This document shows positions 19,023 through 31,471 of a DNA stretch of 64,000 nt, piece after piece. The number at the start of each line of letters is the position of its first letter. The stretch's first letter is position 1. Under the pieces are notes generated by a model. The model was not told the origin of the DNA and made no database searches. It worked only from the letters and a program-made list of their open reading frames with translations. Source of the DNA: Penium margaritaceum (lineage: Eukaryota; Streptophyta; Zygnematophyceae; Desmidiales; Peniaceae); the NCBI GenBank assembly GCA_023375785.1, contig SZWC01000039.1, forward strand, positions 187,098 through 251,097, read 5' to 3'. The position numbers were made by a program, and so were the translations under genes.

Positions 19023-22000
19023 ATCTCCCACTTTGCCGCATTCAGAGTAGGCTGAGTCCACATGCCTTCATGCAGAAGTGCTGCTTTTCACGGGTCACTG
19101 GCTTGATGCAGAAATCATCAACCTACTTGCGGGTTGGAGTAAACTCCAGCTTGATAGCACCCTCTTGCACCATGTGCCTGATGAAGTGATATGCGATGTC
19201 AATGTGCTTGGTACGTGCATGGTGCTCAGGATTCTTGGCGAGTGCAATTACGCTCTAGTTGTCGACGCGCAGAAGAACTGGATCTGCTGCACTCCCACTC
19301 ATCTCTGCCACGAGACGCTGAAGCCAAACTGCTTCCTTGGCTCCAAAGCTGAGAGAGACGTACTCAGCTTCTGTGCTCGAAATCGCCACGACCACTTGCC
19401 GCTTGCTGCACCAGCTGATGGCACCTCCATTCATGAGAAATACATGTCCAGAGATGGACTTGCGGGTCTTAGGATTTGAAGCCCAATCTGCATCTGTGTA
19501 GCCGATGATACTCTTGTTGTTGCCGTTGTAGGTGATGCCGACGTTGATGGTTTCAGCAAGGTAGCGGAAGATCCGCTTCACTGCCTTCTGGTGCTTTGGT
19601 CCGGGACTAGCCATGTGGTGGCTCACAGCGCTCACAGCCTGTGCGAGGTCCGGCCTGGTTGCCACCATCAGGTACTTGAGACTGCCGACGGCGCTCTGGT
19701 ACTTCTGCTGCTCACCTGCATTTGCTTCTCCATCAAAGCTCACGAGGTACTCCCGCGTCTCCAGCGGCGTAACAATGGGGTTTGCCTCTGCCATGCCAAA
19801 CCGCTGCAAAACATCCTTGATGTAGCGGCTCCGCTGTAGCGAGAGAGAGTGTGACTTGCGGTCATGCGTGCTCGAGGTGGCCACAACCACATGCCGCTTC
19901 CTGCACCAGCTGATGGCACCTCCATTCATGAGAAATACATGTCCAGAGATGGACTTGCGGGTCTCGGGATTTAAAGCCTTATCTGCATCTATGTAGCCGA
20001 TGATGCTATTGTCGTTGCCGTTGTAGGTGATGCTGACGTTGATGGTTCCAGCAAGGTAGCGGAAGATCCGCTTCACTGCCTTCTGGTGCTCTGGTCTGGG
20101 TTGCCATATGCTGGCTCACAACGCTCACAACCTGTGCGAGGTCCGGCCAGGTTGCCACCATCAAGAACATGAGACTGCCGACGGTGCTCTGGTACTTATG
20201 CCGCTCAGTTGCATCTGCTTCTCCACCAAAGCTCACGAGGTACCGTCACGTTTCAAGCGGCGTGCCGATGGATTTTGCCTCTGCCATGCCAAACCACTGC
20301 AAGATATCCATAATGTAGGGATTCTGCTGCAGCGAGAGAAAGCGTGACTTACGTTCACGCGTGATTTGGATGCCAAGGAAGTATGACGCCTCCACGAGAA
20401 TAGACATCTGGAAGAGCTCTTGCATCGCTTCCTTGAACTCCTGTAGTGTAGACATGCTGTTAGAAAGGACGAGCATGTCATCCACATAGACTATGATGAT
20501 GAGGATCTCATGCTCATGCTGCCAGCGATACACGCTATAGTCACACTCGCTGCGCTCAAATCCCATGCACTGCAACGCCGCATCCAACTTCTGGTTCCAA
20601 GCACGCGATGCTTGCTTGAGGCCGTACACCGACTTCTGCAGCTTGCAGACCAGGTGCTCCTGGCCATCCATGACGAACCCCTCTGGCTGCTCCATGTAGA
20701 TCTCCTCCTCCAAGTCACCATTCAAGAATGCCGTCTTGACATCCATGTGNATCTCATGCTCATGCTGCCAGCGATACACGCTATAGTCACACTCGCTGCG
20801 CTCAAATCCCATGCACTGCAACGCCGCATCCAACTTCTGGTTCCAAGCACGCGATGCTTGCTTGAGGCCGTACACCGACTTCTGCAGCTTGCAGACCAGG
20901 TGCTCCTGGCCATCCATGACGAACCCCTCTGGCTGCTCCATGTAGATCTCCTCCTCCAAGTCACCATTCAAGAATGCCGTCTTGACATCCATGTGGTGAA
21001 CCTCAAAGTCCTCAGTTGCTGCATAAGAGAAGAGCGTGCGCACAGAGGCAAACTTTGCAACAGGGGCAAAAGTTTCTATGCAGTCGATGCCCTCCTGTTG
21101 CGAGTAGCCCTTGGCGACCAGCCTCGCCTTGTACTTTTCCAGATTACCATCTGCTCCCCGCTTCTTCTTGAACACCCATTTATACTTGATCACCTTACGT
21201 CCAGGTGGACGCTTAGTCAGCTCCCACATGTCGTTGTCCAACTACGACTGTATCTCCGGCTCCACGGCTTACGTCCAATCTGCTGCATCCGATGCAGCCA
21301 TGACCTCCTTGTATGACGTTGGCTCATCTGAATCTGCTGCAACTGCGATGTTCGTCTATTCTGGTTTCTGCAGCATCGAGAAATGGCCGCGCTCACCAGG
21401 CTTGTAACGCACCTTAAGAGGGTACCTACGACCTGGTACTGGAGCGTTAGCGAGGGGCTGGCGCGGTGCTGCTGGCACAACTCCTACTGCTGGTGGTGCT
21501 ACATCTCCCTCCTCCGCTTCTGCCGATGAGGGTGCTGTATCTGCTATATCTGCTGCATCTGACATGGGAGAGTAGAGTGATTCTCCCACCGTCACAGTAG
21601 GGGAAAGATCGTGACAGAGTGGGTCTGGAAGGATTTCTGCTCCCACTGTCTTGTCAGCTGCTGGTTCTGCTGCCTCTTCACAGACAATGTTGGTGCCGAT
21701 GACGTTGCTCTCGTTGAAGACAACATCTCTGGAGATGATGATGTGGCCTGTATCCCTCTCGTAGAGGCGATAGGCCTTGCTTGGCACGTCGTAGCCAATC
21801 ATCAGCATGTGCGCACTCTTTGCGTCCCATTTCTGCCGCTTCACCTTGGGCACGTGCATGTGCGCCAGGCTCCCAAATTCTTGGAGATTATCCACGCTCG
21901 GTTTCCAGCCGAACCACGCCTCGTACGGCGTCATCTGCTCTAGCGCCTTAGTTGGACTACAGTTCTTGATGTAGACCGTAGTGCTCACGGCTTCAGCCTT

Positions 22001-22990
22001 GAAGTCCTAGGTCAGCCAAAACGTGTGGAGCATGGAGCGCGCCGACTCCACAATGGTATAGTTGGCTTGTTATGCTACACCGTTCTGCTACGGTGAGTAC
22101 GGCGCGGTACGGTGCGCCTTGATGCCAGCTGTTGCAAGGTAGTCCTGGAACTCATTGCTCGGTACTCTCCACCGCGGTCGCTGCACAGCGCCATGATCTT
22201 CTTGCCAGTCTGGTTCTCCACCATGGCCTTGAACTCCTTGAACCTGTGAAAGCACTCGTCCTTGGAAGGAAGGAAGTACACAACAGTGTAACGGCTGAAA
22301 TCATCAATGAAGTTCAGGAAATACCTAGAGCCTCCAAATCTCTAGGTCTGCATCGGTCCGCACAAGTTCGTGTGGACCAGCTTCAACACCTCCTTCGCAT
22401 GCTCCCCTGCTCCACAGAACGCCTCGCGGTGCTGCTTCCCCTCCAAACAGCCAATGCACAACTGTTGCTCAAAGTTAGAGATGGTAGGCAGGTCAGGCAC
22501 CATCTGCTTTGCTTGAAGCTGCTGCAAGGCGCGCATGCCGATGTGGCAGTAGCGTGCATGCCATATCTCGCCATCCGTCGACTGCACCGCTGGTGCAAGA
22601 CTATGCTCTCGCAGGATCTTGGTCGCCCCCAGCAGGCGGTACATATCGCTCTCCTTCACTGACTTGGCGAACTCCTCTCCTGTATCCTTGTTGAGGATGT
22701 AGCTATAGTCATCATCAAAGACGACGCGCAATCCTGTGTTTGTAAGAGCGGAGACTAAGAGGAGGTTCAATGCAGCATCAGGTACATACAGCACGCCATG
22801 GAACACTCCCACTTCAATGCCACGTGGGGTCTCCAACCACATCTCCACAATCCGAATCCCCTCAGCATACACCACCCGATCATCACTCATAGCGATAAGA
22901 CGGGGAGGGATGGACAGCAGTTTTGTAAACCACTCCTTGTGATGTGTGAGGCTCTTGGTACACCCAGAGTCCTTGTACCATGCGAGATCC
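19023..22990 (-). pseudogene. A4 Pol remnant (protease to RNase H)
   Basis: From right to left: protease with the WYKDSGCTKSLTHHKEWF block (about 22920-22980), the FHGVLYVPDAALNLLLVS block, the integrase zinc region HARYCHIGMRAL to CIGCLEGK (about 22430-22570), catalytic core (about 22080-22380), the MTPYEAWFGWKPSV and GHIIISRDVVFNESNV blocks (about 21700-21930), RT with TERPPGRK-like and MDVKTAFLNGDLEEEIYMEQPEGF blocks, catalytic YVDDMLV (about 20480-20500), and RNase H with STEAEYVSLSFGAKEAVWLQRL (19330-19390). Long stretches stay open, but the whole is broken in several places. Confidence 0.9.
19374..20363 (-). repeat. Tandem duplication of the RT-tail/RNase H segment
   Basis: Two adjacent copies of about 495 bp (19374-19868 and 19869-20363) cover the end of RT and the first part of RNase H, from the SRYIKDVLQRFGMAEA block to SGHVFLMNGGAISW. 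The copies are clearly diverged from each other and there is no N at the join, so this is more likely a real event than an assembly error. An open stretch of about 270 codons crosses both copies. Confidence 0.8.
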
Positions 22991-24011
22991 GCCTTCTCCA
23001 CCTGCGACATGTCAAACTTTGCCATGGAGACGATCGCGGACCTCCTTGGCCACATTCATGTTGCCAAAGTGGCGCATACCAGTCTGCTGCTACTTTTGAC
23101 GCTGCTGTGACTGCTACTGCTGCTGCTGCTTTTGCGGCTGCTGCTGCAATGACTGTTTCTGCTGCTGCTGCTCCTTCTAGTCCCTCTTGAGCTTGAAACA
23201 CTCCTTTTTGTAGTGTCTTTTTTTCTGGCAGTAGTGGCATTTGCCTTTCTTTCTACCTCTCTGCTGCCAAGATGGCTGCTGGTGCTGCTGGTTGCGTGAG
23301 CTTGTGGCTACAAAAGCTGCTCCACTGCTGCCGTTGCCATTGCGCTTTGCTGCATTGCAACGCAATTCCACCTACACCAGGTGTGTGCAGATGAAGTTGA
23401 GGTCGAGAGTTGGCTGGCACTCCAGTGTCTCTCGCACCGTGTCGTAGCTGGTTGGGAGTTCCCTCAAGAAGAGGAGTGCGTCTCTTCCACAGGGTTGCCG
23501 GCCGCTCTTAGATGCTTCGCCGGCTCCTTTGCCCTATCCACATATGCCTCCATCCCTTCACCACCGTGCATTTTCAGCGCCTTCATCTTTTCCTCCAAAA
23601 GCATGAGGAATACAGGATCCTTGCTCTCATATTTCTTGTACAACGTGTCCCACCTCTCCTTTGCAGTAGCCTTGTCACTCACGTACTTAAGATGCGGGTT
23701 GGAGATGGTGTTGACAAGTAACCTGTAGGCCTGCCTGTCCTTCTTCTTCCACTCCTCATACGTCGGTGGTACAGCTGTAGAAGCACCTGTAGGCCTGCCT
23801 GTCCCTTTTGCGGCGTCTTCCTCGCCACCACCTGCGCTGCGGTGATGCCTTTTGCCTGTGGAACTGGAGCCAGCTCGTCGCCGCTCACCACCTCCCACAA
23901 GCCCCTCTCCTCCAAAAGGAGGCGTGTACGGATCTTCCAAAACATGAAGTTGGCGCATCCCTCCAGCCTCTCCAAAGGGTGGGCTGCTATTACAACGCCA
24001 GCTGCTGCCAT
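22990..24011 (-). pseudogene. A4 Gag remnant
   Basis: Starts at the family methionine (24011, MAAAGVV block). It contains LEGCANFMFWKIRTRLLLEERGLWEVVSG, the YEEWKKKDRQAYRLLVNTI block, the long helical middle, a CX2CX4HX4C knuckle (CHYCQKKRHYKKEC, about 23190-23235) and the Gln/Ala-type triplet repeat tract (23090-23175). An Arg/Lys-rich stretch precedes the knuckle. It would coat element RNA in particles if whole; this copy is broken. Confidence 0.85.
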
Positions 24012-24658
24012 TTTGAGCCTTGGTGATGCTCAGCGCTGCCCTTCGATGGCGGCGCTATCCCTGCTTCTGCTGCTGCTTCTTCCGGAGATCTGTTTGACGG
24101 AAAATGGGCTGTAGATGCCAGCAGACTGAGAATTTGGATAAATGGAGACCACCACTGGGAAATTCAGCTCAAAACCTTTTAGATCGACCCATAAACAGGG
24201 TCATCAATAGGGGATTTTGAAAGATATGCCCTCTTGAAAGCAGGGTATGCTTCTGCTCCTACTCCAACTCAGACCAGCCAGCTTATAAACGGCATTTCTC
24301 CCAAACGAATAGATGGAATGAAAATATTTTTGCACTAAAGGGAAGCTTAGGAAAAACAATACAATTGGCATGTGCCACTTTTAAAATTTGACAAAGAAAC
24401 AAGAGAGTTATGGTCATTACAAGGCGATAATCTTACTCATAAAGAAGAGCATAGCCCTGGCCGACCTGGTTTTGAGCATAACTCTCAATCCGACCGTTGG
24501 CTCTTCGTGATATTGGACTTGTTGGAAAGCTTGGCTCTTGAACTTCACGATCCAATGGTCGATTGTAAAATCTCATGAATGTCTCACTTTAACTTGTCAC
24601 TCTCAAAGTGACTGCCTGTGCTGGGTGAAAGTGGCAGAACTTGGCTCTGATGCCAAAT
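24012..24658 (-). other. A4 leader and primer site
   Basis: Leader of about 640 bp. The primer site at 24643-24658 reads TTGGCATCAGAGCCAAG on the minus strand, nearly the standard complement (TGGTATCAGAGC) of the initiator-Met tRNA 3' end. Confidence 0.85.
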
Positions 24659-25394
24659 GTTGGATCGGGAGGAGAGAGGGAGCCTTAGAGCAGCGAGCAT
24701 GTGTGATTGGAAGGGCATCACTTGTGCTGAAGAATGGTTGTTCAATCACTCAAAATAATAGAGTACATATAGAGCTAAAGCTTGGGCAAGTCAGCCCTCT
24801 CACAAGCCACACCACTTAGCCATGGAGGCTAAGGCTCACACACTAGAGTCCATAATCTCACACAAGGGAGGAAAGCAGCTTGGCAATCAGGTTGACCACT
24901 CAAACATGTCCTAGAGAGCTAGAAAATGGTCTCATGGCACACTCCTAGTGATCACATAACCCACAAACCCATGGAGAATCGCCATGTGTCCATGGCTAGC
25001 ACACAAGGATCTCACCTCACCTAAATAGTAAGGAGAGGTACCTTTATCCTAGTCAGCACTCTCTGACAAGGCAATCCTAAGACCAAGGACCTTTTTGGAT
25101 ATTTCTCCCATCAGGTCTTGACCCTGGACCTCCTGCCTTTCTCTTTTCTGAGGCTAAGGCATGGAGCCATTGCCCATGGTCACCCGGATATCGACGGTCG
25201 ATGACCCCGGAATCTACGAAAATTCATATCTCCCAATCCGACCGTTGGATCGGCCTCAAACTTAGACCAAAGATATTTTGCAACCTGATCTTTTCAATGC
25301 TGAAATCGGATTGACAATCGGAGTAGGCTTTTGGTACTTTCCTAGAACTTGCTCTTGTGGACCTGAAACCGAGCCGGATGGCTCCTTTCCAACA
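24659..25394 (-). repeat. A4 5' LTR
   Basis: TGTTGGATCGGGAGG...CTTTCCAACA on the plus strand, followed by the AGATC duplication and D-like integrase sequence. Confidence 0.93.
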
Positions 25395-26627
25395 AGATCT
25401 ACATCGTGCGGCTGTTGTCTTTGATGTAGGTCAGAAAATACTTGCTACCACTGTTTGACGCCGTAGAAACGGGTCCGCATACGGCAGTGTGAATCAGGAC
25501 AAGGGCAGATTTTTAGCTGCGACCGTTGTGCCCACAACGCATTGGCTTGGTCTTGCCTTGGAGGTAAGGTTCACTCAGGCTACCACACCCAATGGCATCC
25601 TTTTTGAAACCATCCATACTGCAAACCAACTATTGTTGTCGAATGACTTGGAGCTTGCTCTTTGCAACACGCCCAAAGCGTTTATGCCACATATCAGTGT
25701 CTTCATCCTTTGCGAAAGAGGACGTTTTTTCAATTTCTACTGGTGTGCTCTCGTTCTTTGGTGTCGAGACCATTGTCTCCTCTAGACCTGCATGACCCTC
25801 GTCTTCCGAGCTCTTTTTCCCCGTTTTCTGCAATACGTTGACAGACGTCAATGTGTTTGACATGTACCACGAGATCTTTGTTGGCATAAACGACCTTGAT
25901 GTCCGCGTTCTTGAATACCACGATCATGTTACTGTCTATTATTTTTGACACGGAGAGGAGGATTACCATAAAAGAGGACATGTAGACCACGTCACATAGC
26001 CATAGATCCTTCTCCGCATCATTGAGGCTGATGCTTAGTAGCTTGTCTCCCACGTCCTTTGCGTTCAGAATACCACCGTCTAAGCATCTGAACCGCCGCT
26101 CGCTTGGTCTCATGGAGACAAATCCAGCCTTGTCGCCGCTTGAGAGATGATCAGTATCGGAGTCTAGCCAAAAAGCTTTTGGTCTGTGCAACACGGCTCT
26201 GTTTGGCAGAAACTTGCTCTGTGCCATCATATTGGTTGCTTCTTTGCCCACTAATCGACTACTTTTATTTGCACCACTACCATCGTCTTCCTTCTTTGGC
26301 GACCTGACCTCTCTTCTCCAATGCCTAGGTTTACCGCAGTTACGGTACTTGCTCTGTCACTTGGGAGCCTTCCAGCGATTGTTGCCTCTGCCTCCATGAC
26401 TTCCGCTGCCGTCTTTCTAACCAAAGACTAACCCTTTCCTCCGGCGGCCATCATAGCATACGACATAGGATCGGAAACTAGCCTCATCCCCGCTACAGCT
26501 CATGGCCTCCTTTTGCACGTACTCGGGCACTGTTGTGTACGTCAGGTCATCCTCCTTCTACCAGCTCATGACGAGGATCATGGTTAGCATGTGCTTGTCA
26601 AGGTCCTAGTTCATCTGGGGAGCCTTG
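25395..26627 (-). pseudogene. Copia-D-like integrase/protease/gag remnant
   Basis: Minus-strand continuation of the element left of A4. It holds the start of the integrase core (FLTYIKDN-like block, 25400-25450), the zinc region (DMWHKRFGRVAKSKLQVIRQQ block, 25630-25710), the protease tail (VVYMSSFMVILLSVSKIIDSN block, 25920-25990) with RRFRCLDGGILNAKDVG upstream, a knuckle region near 26320-26350 and the end of Gag. It is cut by an A LTR at 26628. Several breaks. Confidence 0.8.
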
Positions 26628-27190
26628 TTGGAACTGGAGGAGAGAGGGAGCCTTGTTGGACCTGGAGGAGAGACGGAGCCTTGGAGCAGCGAGCATGTGG
26701 GACTAGAAGAGCATCACTTGTGTTGATGAATGGTTGTTGAATCACTCAAAACAATGGAGTACATATAGACTTAGAGCTTGGGCAAGTCAGTCCTCTCACA
26801 AGCCACACCTCTTAGCCATGGAGGCTAAGGCTCATGGCACACTCCTAGTGGTCACAGAACCCACAATCCCATGGAGAATCGGTATGTGTCCATGGCTAGC
26901 ACACAAGGATCTCACCTCACATAAAAAGCAAGGAGAAGTACCTTTTTCCTAGTCCGCACACTCTGACAAGGCAACCGAAGAATCAAGGACCTTTTTGGAT
27001 ATTTCTCCCATCAAGTCTTGACCGTGGACCCCTTGCCTTTTTTATTTTCTCATGCTAAAGCATGGAGCCATCGCCCATGGTCACCGGGATATCGGCGGTC
27101 AATGACCCCGAAAACTTTGAAAATTCATATTTCCCAATCCGACTGTTGGATCGGCCTCAAACTTGGACCGTAGATGTTTCGCTACCTGAT

Positions 27191-28010
27191 CTTGCCAGGT
27201 TGGTTCTCCACCATGGCCTTGAACTCCTTGAACCTGTCAAAGCACTGGTACTTGGAGGAAAGGAAGTACACACCAGTGTAACGGCTGAAATCATCAATGA
27301 AGGTGAAAAATACCTACACCCTCCAAAGCTCTGGGTCTGCATTACGCCATAGAAGTCTGTGTGGACCACCTCTAGCACCTCCTTTGCGCGCTTTCTTGCT
27401 GCGGACAATGCCTCGCGATGCTGCTACCACTCGAAACATCCGATACACAACTGTTGCTCAAAGTTAGACATGGTGGGTAAGTCACACACCATCAGCTTCA
27501 TTTGAAGTTGCTGCAAGGCGCGCATGTCAATGTGACCGTAACGCGTATGCCATATTTTGCAATCTGTGGCCTGTACCACTGTGTAAGGCTCTGCTCGCGC
27601 GGGATCTTGGTCGCCCCCAGCAGGCGGTACATATCACCTTCTTTCACCGATCTGGCTAATTCCTCTCCTGTTTTCTTGTGGAGGATGTAGCCATAGTCAT
27701 CTTCAAAGACGACGCGCAGTCCTGTGTTGGTGAGAGAATATTCTAAGAGAAGGTTGAACACAACATCAGGCACATACAGCACGCCATGGAACACTCCCAC
27801 CTCAATGCCACGCGGGATCTCCAACCAAATCTCCAGAATCTCAATCCCCTCAGCACACACCACCCGATCATCACCCAAAGCAATCAAACGGAAGGGAATG
27901 GAGAGCAGCTACGTAAACCTTTCCTTGTGGTACGTCAGGCTCTTGGTACAGTCGGAGTCCTTGTACCACGCTAGATCCGCCTTCTCCTTCTACAACATGT
28001 CAGACTTCGC
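27191..28010 (-). pseudogene. A5 integrase/protease remnant
   Basis: Integrase core and zinc region (27191-27540), then protease (VFHGVLYVPDVVFNLLLEYSLTNTGLRVVF block near 27720-27800 and YKDSDCTKSLTYHKE-type block near 27910-27980). It matches the same parts of A1 and A4. Several breaks. Confidence 0.8.
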
Positions 28011-29002
28011 CATGAAGAGGCGGTCGCACACCTCCTTGGCCACGTTCATGTTGCCAAAATGACGCACGCCGGTCTGATTTTACTGCTGCTGCTGCTATCG
28101 TTGTTGTGAGTGCTGCTGCTATTGCTGTGGACATTGCTACTTCTCCTGCTATTGCTGCTGCTCCTTCTGTTCCCTCTTGAACTTGAAGCACTCTTTCTTG
28201 TACTGCCCCTCTTTCTGGCAATAGTGGTACTTGCCCTTCTTCTTGCCTCTCTGCTCCCCAGTCTGCTGCTGCTGCTGGTTGCGTGAGCCCATGGCCATGA
28301 AAGCTGCTTCATTGCTGCTATGCTGCCATTGTGCTTGTAGCATTGCGACGTAGTTCTGTGCACCAGGTGCATGTATATGAAGTCGAGGTGGACAGTTGGC
28401 TGGTACTTTAACGTCTCTCGCACCGTTCTATAGCTTGTAGGGAGTCCCCATAGCAAGAGGAGAACGAAGCGCGTGTCTTCCACAGGGTTGCCTGTAGCTT
28501 TCAGCTGCTTCGCCAGCTCCTTTGCCATGTCCAAGTACGCCTCCATCCCTTCACCACCCTGCATTTTCAACGCCATCATCTTCTCCTCCAAAAGCATGAA
28601 GAATGCTGGATCCTTGCTCCCATACTTCCTGCACAATGTGTCCAACCTCTCTTTTGCAGTAGCCTTGTCACTCACGACGTGAAGATGCGGGTTGGAGATG
28701 GTGTTGACAAGTAGCCTGTAAGCTTGCCTGTCCTTCTTCTTCCACTCCTCATATGCTGCCGCTGCAGTTGTAGATGAACTTGCATCTACTGCACCATTTG
28801 TCAGTGTCTTCCCCGCCACAACCTGCGGGGCGGTGATGCCTTTTACCTGTGGAGGCGGAGCGCGCTCGTCACCGCTCACCACCTCCCACATGCCCCTCTC
28901 CTCCAAAAGGAGGTAGATACAGATCTTCCAAAACATGATGTTGGCACATCCTTCCAGCCTCTTCAAGGACTGGGCTGCTGTTACCATGCATGCTACTGCC
29001 AT
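28011..29002 (-). pseudogene. A5 Gag remnant, largely open
   Basis: From the family methionine at 29002 the frame stays open for more than 200 codons through LEGCANIMFWKICIYLLLEERGMWEVVSGDE, YEEWKKKDRQAYRLLVNTISNPHL and EKMMALKMQGGEGMEAYLDMAKELAKQL. The knuckle region (CHYCQKEGQYKKEC) is near 28190-28230, with the Gln/Ser-rich tract near 28080-28160. It is one of the better kept Gag regions of the family. Confidence 0.85.
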
Positions 29003-29648
29003 TTTGAGCCTTGGTAATGCACAGCACTGCCCTTGAGTGGCGGCGTTACCCCTGTTTCTACTGCTACTTCAGCCAGCAATCTGTCTTACAGAAAATAAAC
29101 TGTAGAGGCTGCCAGACTCTGAATTTTGAAATGCAATACCCACCACTGGAAAATACAGCTCAAAACCTTTCCGATCAACCCATAAAACAGGGTCATCAGT
29201 AGGGGATATTCATAGATATGCACTTTTGAAATCAGGGTACGCTTCTGCTCATACTCCAGCTGACACCAGCCAGCTTGTAAACGCCGTTTCTTCCAAACCT
29301 ACCAATGGAATACAAATGTTTTTACACCAATTCAAAGCTAGGAAAACTACTTCAATTCCTACGTGCTATCTTTTAAATTTGACAAAGAAAGAAGAGAGTT
29401 ATGGTCATCACAACGTGACAGTCTTACTCGAAGAGAATAGTGTAGCCTTTGTCGACCTCGTTTTGAGCATAACTCTCAATCCGAGTGTTTGCTCTTTGTG
29501 ATCTTGAGCTCGTTGGAAAGCTTGCTTCTGGAACTTCAAGTTCCTGTGGTTGATGGTCAAATTTGGTGAAGGTTTCAACCCAACCCCTCACTCTCAAAGT
29601 GACGGCCTGTGCTGACTAAAAGTGGCAGAACTTGACTTTGATACCAAG
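29003..29648 (-). other. A5 leader and primer site
   Basis: Standard A leader blocks. The primer site reads TTGGTATCAAAGTCAAG on the minus strand (about 29631-29647), the initiator-Met 3'-end type. Confidence 0.8.
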
Positions 29649-30196
29649 TGTTGAAACTAGAGGAGAGAGGGAGCCTTGGAGCAGCGACCATGTGGGACTC
29701 CAAGGATATCACTTGTGCTGAAGAATGGTTGTTGAATCACTCAAAATGATGGAATGTATATAGAGCTAGAGCATGGGCAAGTCAGCCCTCTCACAAGCCA
29801 CACTACTTAGCCATGGAAGCTAAGGCTCACATACTAGGGTCCATAATCTCACACAAGGGGAGAAATCAGCCTAGCAATCAGGCTAACCACTCACACACGA
29901 CCTAGAGAGCTAGAAAATGCTCTCATGGCACACTCCTAGTGGTCACATAAGCCACAATCCCATGGAGAAATGCCATGTGTCCATGGCTAGCACACAAGGA
30001 TCTCACCTCACCTGAAAAGTAAGGAGAGGTACCTTTTTCCTAGTGAGTTCACTCTGACAAGACAACCGAAGAATCAAGGACCTTTTTGGATATTTTTCCC
30101 ATCAGGTCTTGACCCTGGACCTCTCGCCTTTTTTCTTTTCTCAAGCTAAAGCATGGAGCCATCGCCCATGGTCACCCGGATATCGGTTGTCGATGA

Positions 30197-31471
30197 CGTA
30201 TAGCCCATCAACTCTTTGGACCTGTGCGACAAAACGCTCCTTGGGATAGGACATCTTGGTCTCCTTATTCTTGATTATCACGGCCTCCTCCTCCGTCAAG
30301 ACGACTGTCATGTCGTAGTCTGTGATTTTGGACACAGACAAGAGGTTTGCTGCTAAAGACGGCATGTAGATGACGTTCTCTAGATTCAAGTCTTTTTTAG
30401 CACCGTTCACGTTGATGCTGCTCAACTTATCTCCCTCGCCTTGCGCAGGGACAAGGCTGCCGTTGGCACACCTAAAACTACGTTGAGTGTCCCCCATGGA
30501 GATGAACCCATCCTTCTCCCTTGAAGAGTGGTGGTTCGTACCACAGTTGAGCCCGTAGGCTCCACGTTTGAGCAGTACCGCTCCCTTGGTTCCCGGTACG
30601 TTCTCAGCCATCGTGTTTGTCAACTCTTTCTTACCCTTTCTTTTACCCTCATATCTACCGTCATGATCTCCGTCTCCTTCTTGGGAGCCTTGCACTCCCG
30701 TGCCCAATATCCAGGCTTGCCTCAGTTATTGTACTTCCAAGGAAGCTTTGAACTCTTTCAACTGCCACCATTGCCTTTTCGTCCACCGCCACCGCTTCCG
30801 CTGCTTCTCTGACCAGAAGAGGAGTTGCCGCCATGACCACCATACTATTCAGGATAGGCTTAAATGTAAGCCTCACTACCGCTACGATGCATGGACTCGT
30901 TGCGTAGGTTCTTGGACAATGCCTTATACGTCAAATCCTCCTCCTTCTAACCGCCAAAGATGGTGATTAGCGGACCCACGCTTTTAGGTAGTGCCATGAG
31001 CAGGATCATGGCCTGCATGTTGGTGTCCATTTCCCGGTTTATTTGGATCACTTGCTGCAACAATCCTTGGAACTGCAACACGAAGTCCGGAATCGACTCC
31101 CCCTCCCTCATGCTCATCAAAATCAGCATTTGAAGGATGAAGAGGCGATTTGCGAGAGCCATTGATTGGTGTACACGTACAAGGTTCTCATAAGCCTTTG
31201 ATGCATGTGTGATACCTTGGAGGTGGACATGCTGTGACTCATGTACTGATGTCACAAGAATCGCAAGTGCCATGTGATTTCTTACACTCCACGCTTCATA
31301 TCCAAGATCTGTTTTAGGAGGTTCAACCTCTTCCCTAAGGAACATCTTTAAGTAGTTACGCACCCTCATGACAATCTCAAATTGCCATCTCAAAAAGGGA
31401 AAACCAAACCTTGTGAACTTTGACACCCCACCATTCACCTGCTCGAGAGTGAGTATCGTGGGTGTCGTCAT
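30197..31471 (-). pseudogene. Copia-C Gag-protease remnant
   Basis: Gag begins at 31471 (MTTPTILTLEQVNGGVSKFT) and runs through FEIVMRVRNYLKMFLREEVEPPKTD, LVRVHQSMALANRLFILQML and LLMALPKSVGPLITIFGG. A Gly/Ser-rich basic segment with a knuckle region follows near 30690-30800. The protease region ends with DLNLENVIYMPSLAANLLSVSKITDYD and VQRVDGLYVI (30200-30400). The same architecture as the C copies at 54331 and 55929 defines the C family Gag, about 280 residues to the knuckle. Several breaks. Confidence 0.85.

Larger units (their letters stand above)
18286..25394 (-). mobile_element. Copia-A element A4, whole length but broken
   Basis: 7.1 kb minus-strand A element. The 3' LTR is at 18286-19022 and the 5' LTR at 24659-25394 (737 and 736 bp), with perfect target duplication AGATC at 18281-18285 and 25395-25399. 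The interior starts with the purine tract (ATCTCCCACTTTGCC on the plus strand) and holds RNase H, RT, integrase, protease, gag, leader and primer site in minus order. Two internal segments are duplicated (19374-20363 and 20505-20995). Partial hand comparison suggests about 9 percent LTR difference, so several million years. Many breaks. Confidence 0.95.
14849..26627 (-). mobile_element. Copia-D-like element split by two insertions
   Basis: Minus-strand D-type element in three pieces: 14849-16757 (RNase H, RT, linker), 17531-18285 (integrase C-terminus) and 25395-26627 (integrase core, zinc region, protease, gag end). The pieces follow each other without overlap along the D element at 7724-13098. 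The insertions are a lone C LTR (16758-17530) and an A element (18286-25394). No LTR of its own is seen at either end. It has many breaks and is among the oldest elements here. Confidence 0.85.
26628..30196 (-). mobile_element. Copia-A element A5, truncated at both LTRs
   Basis: Minus-strand A element with a shortened 3' LTR (26628-27190), interior 27191-29648 (integrase core, protease, gag, leader) and a 5' LTR kept only from 29649 to 30196. RT and RNase H are absent: the LTR joins straight to the integrase core. The 3' LTR begins with a doubled 30-bp terminal segment (two copies of GTTGGAMCTGGAGGAGAG). No target duplication can be tested. Heavily broken. Confidence 0.85.

Noticed and set aside
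20505-20995. True duplication of the RT motif segment in A4
   Set aside because: The two copies look identical and are separated by a single N, so this is most simply an assembly overlap, unlike the gap-free duplication at 19374-20363.
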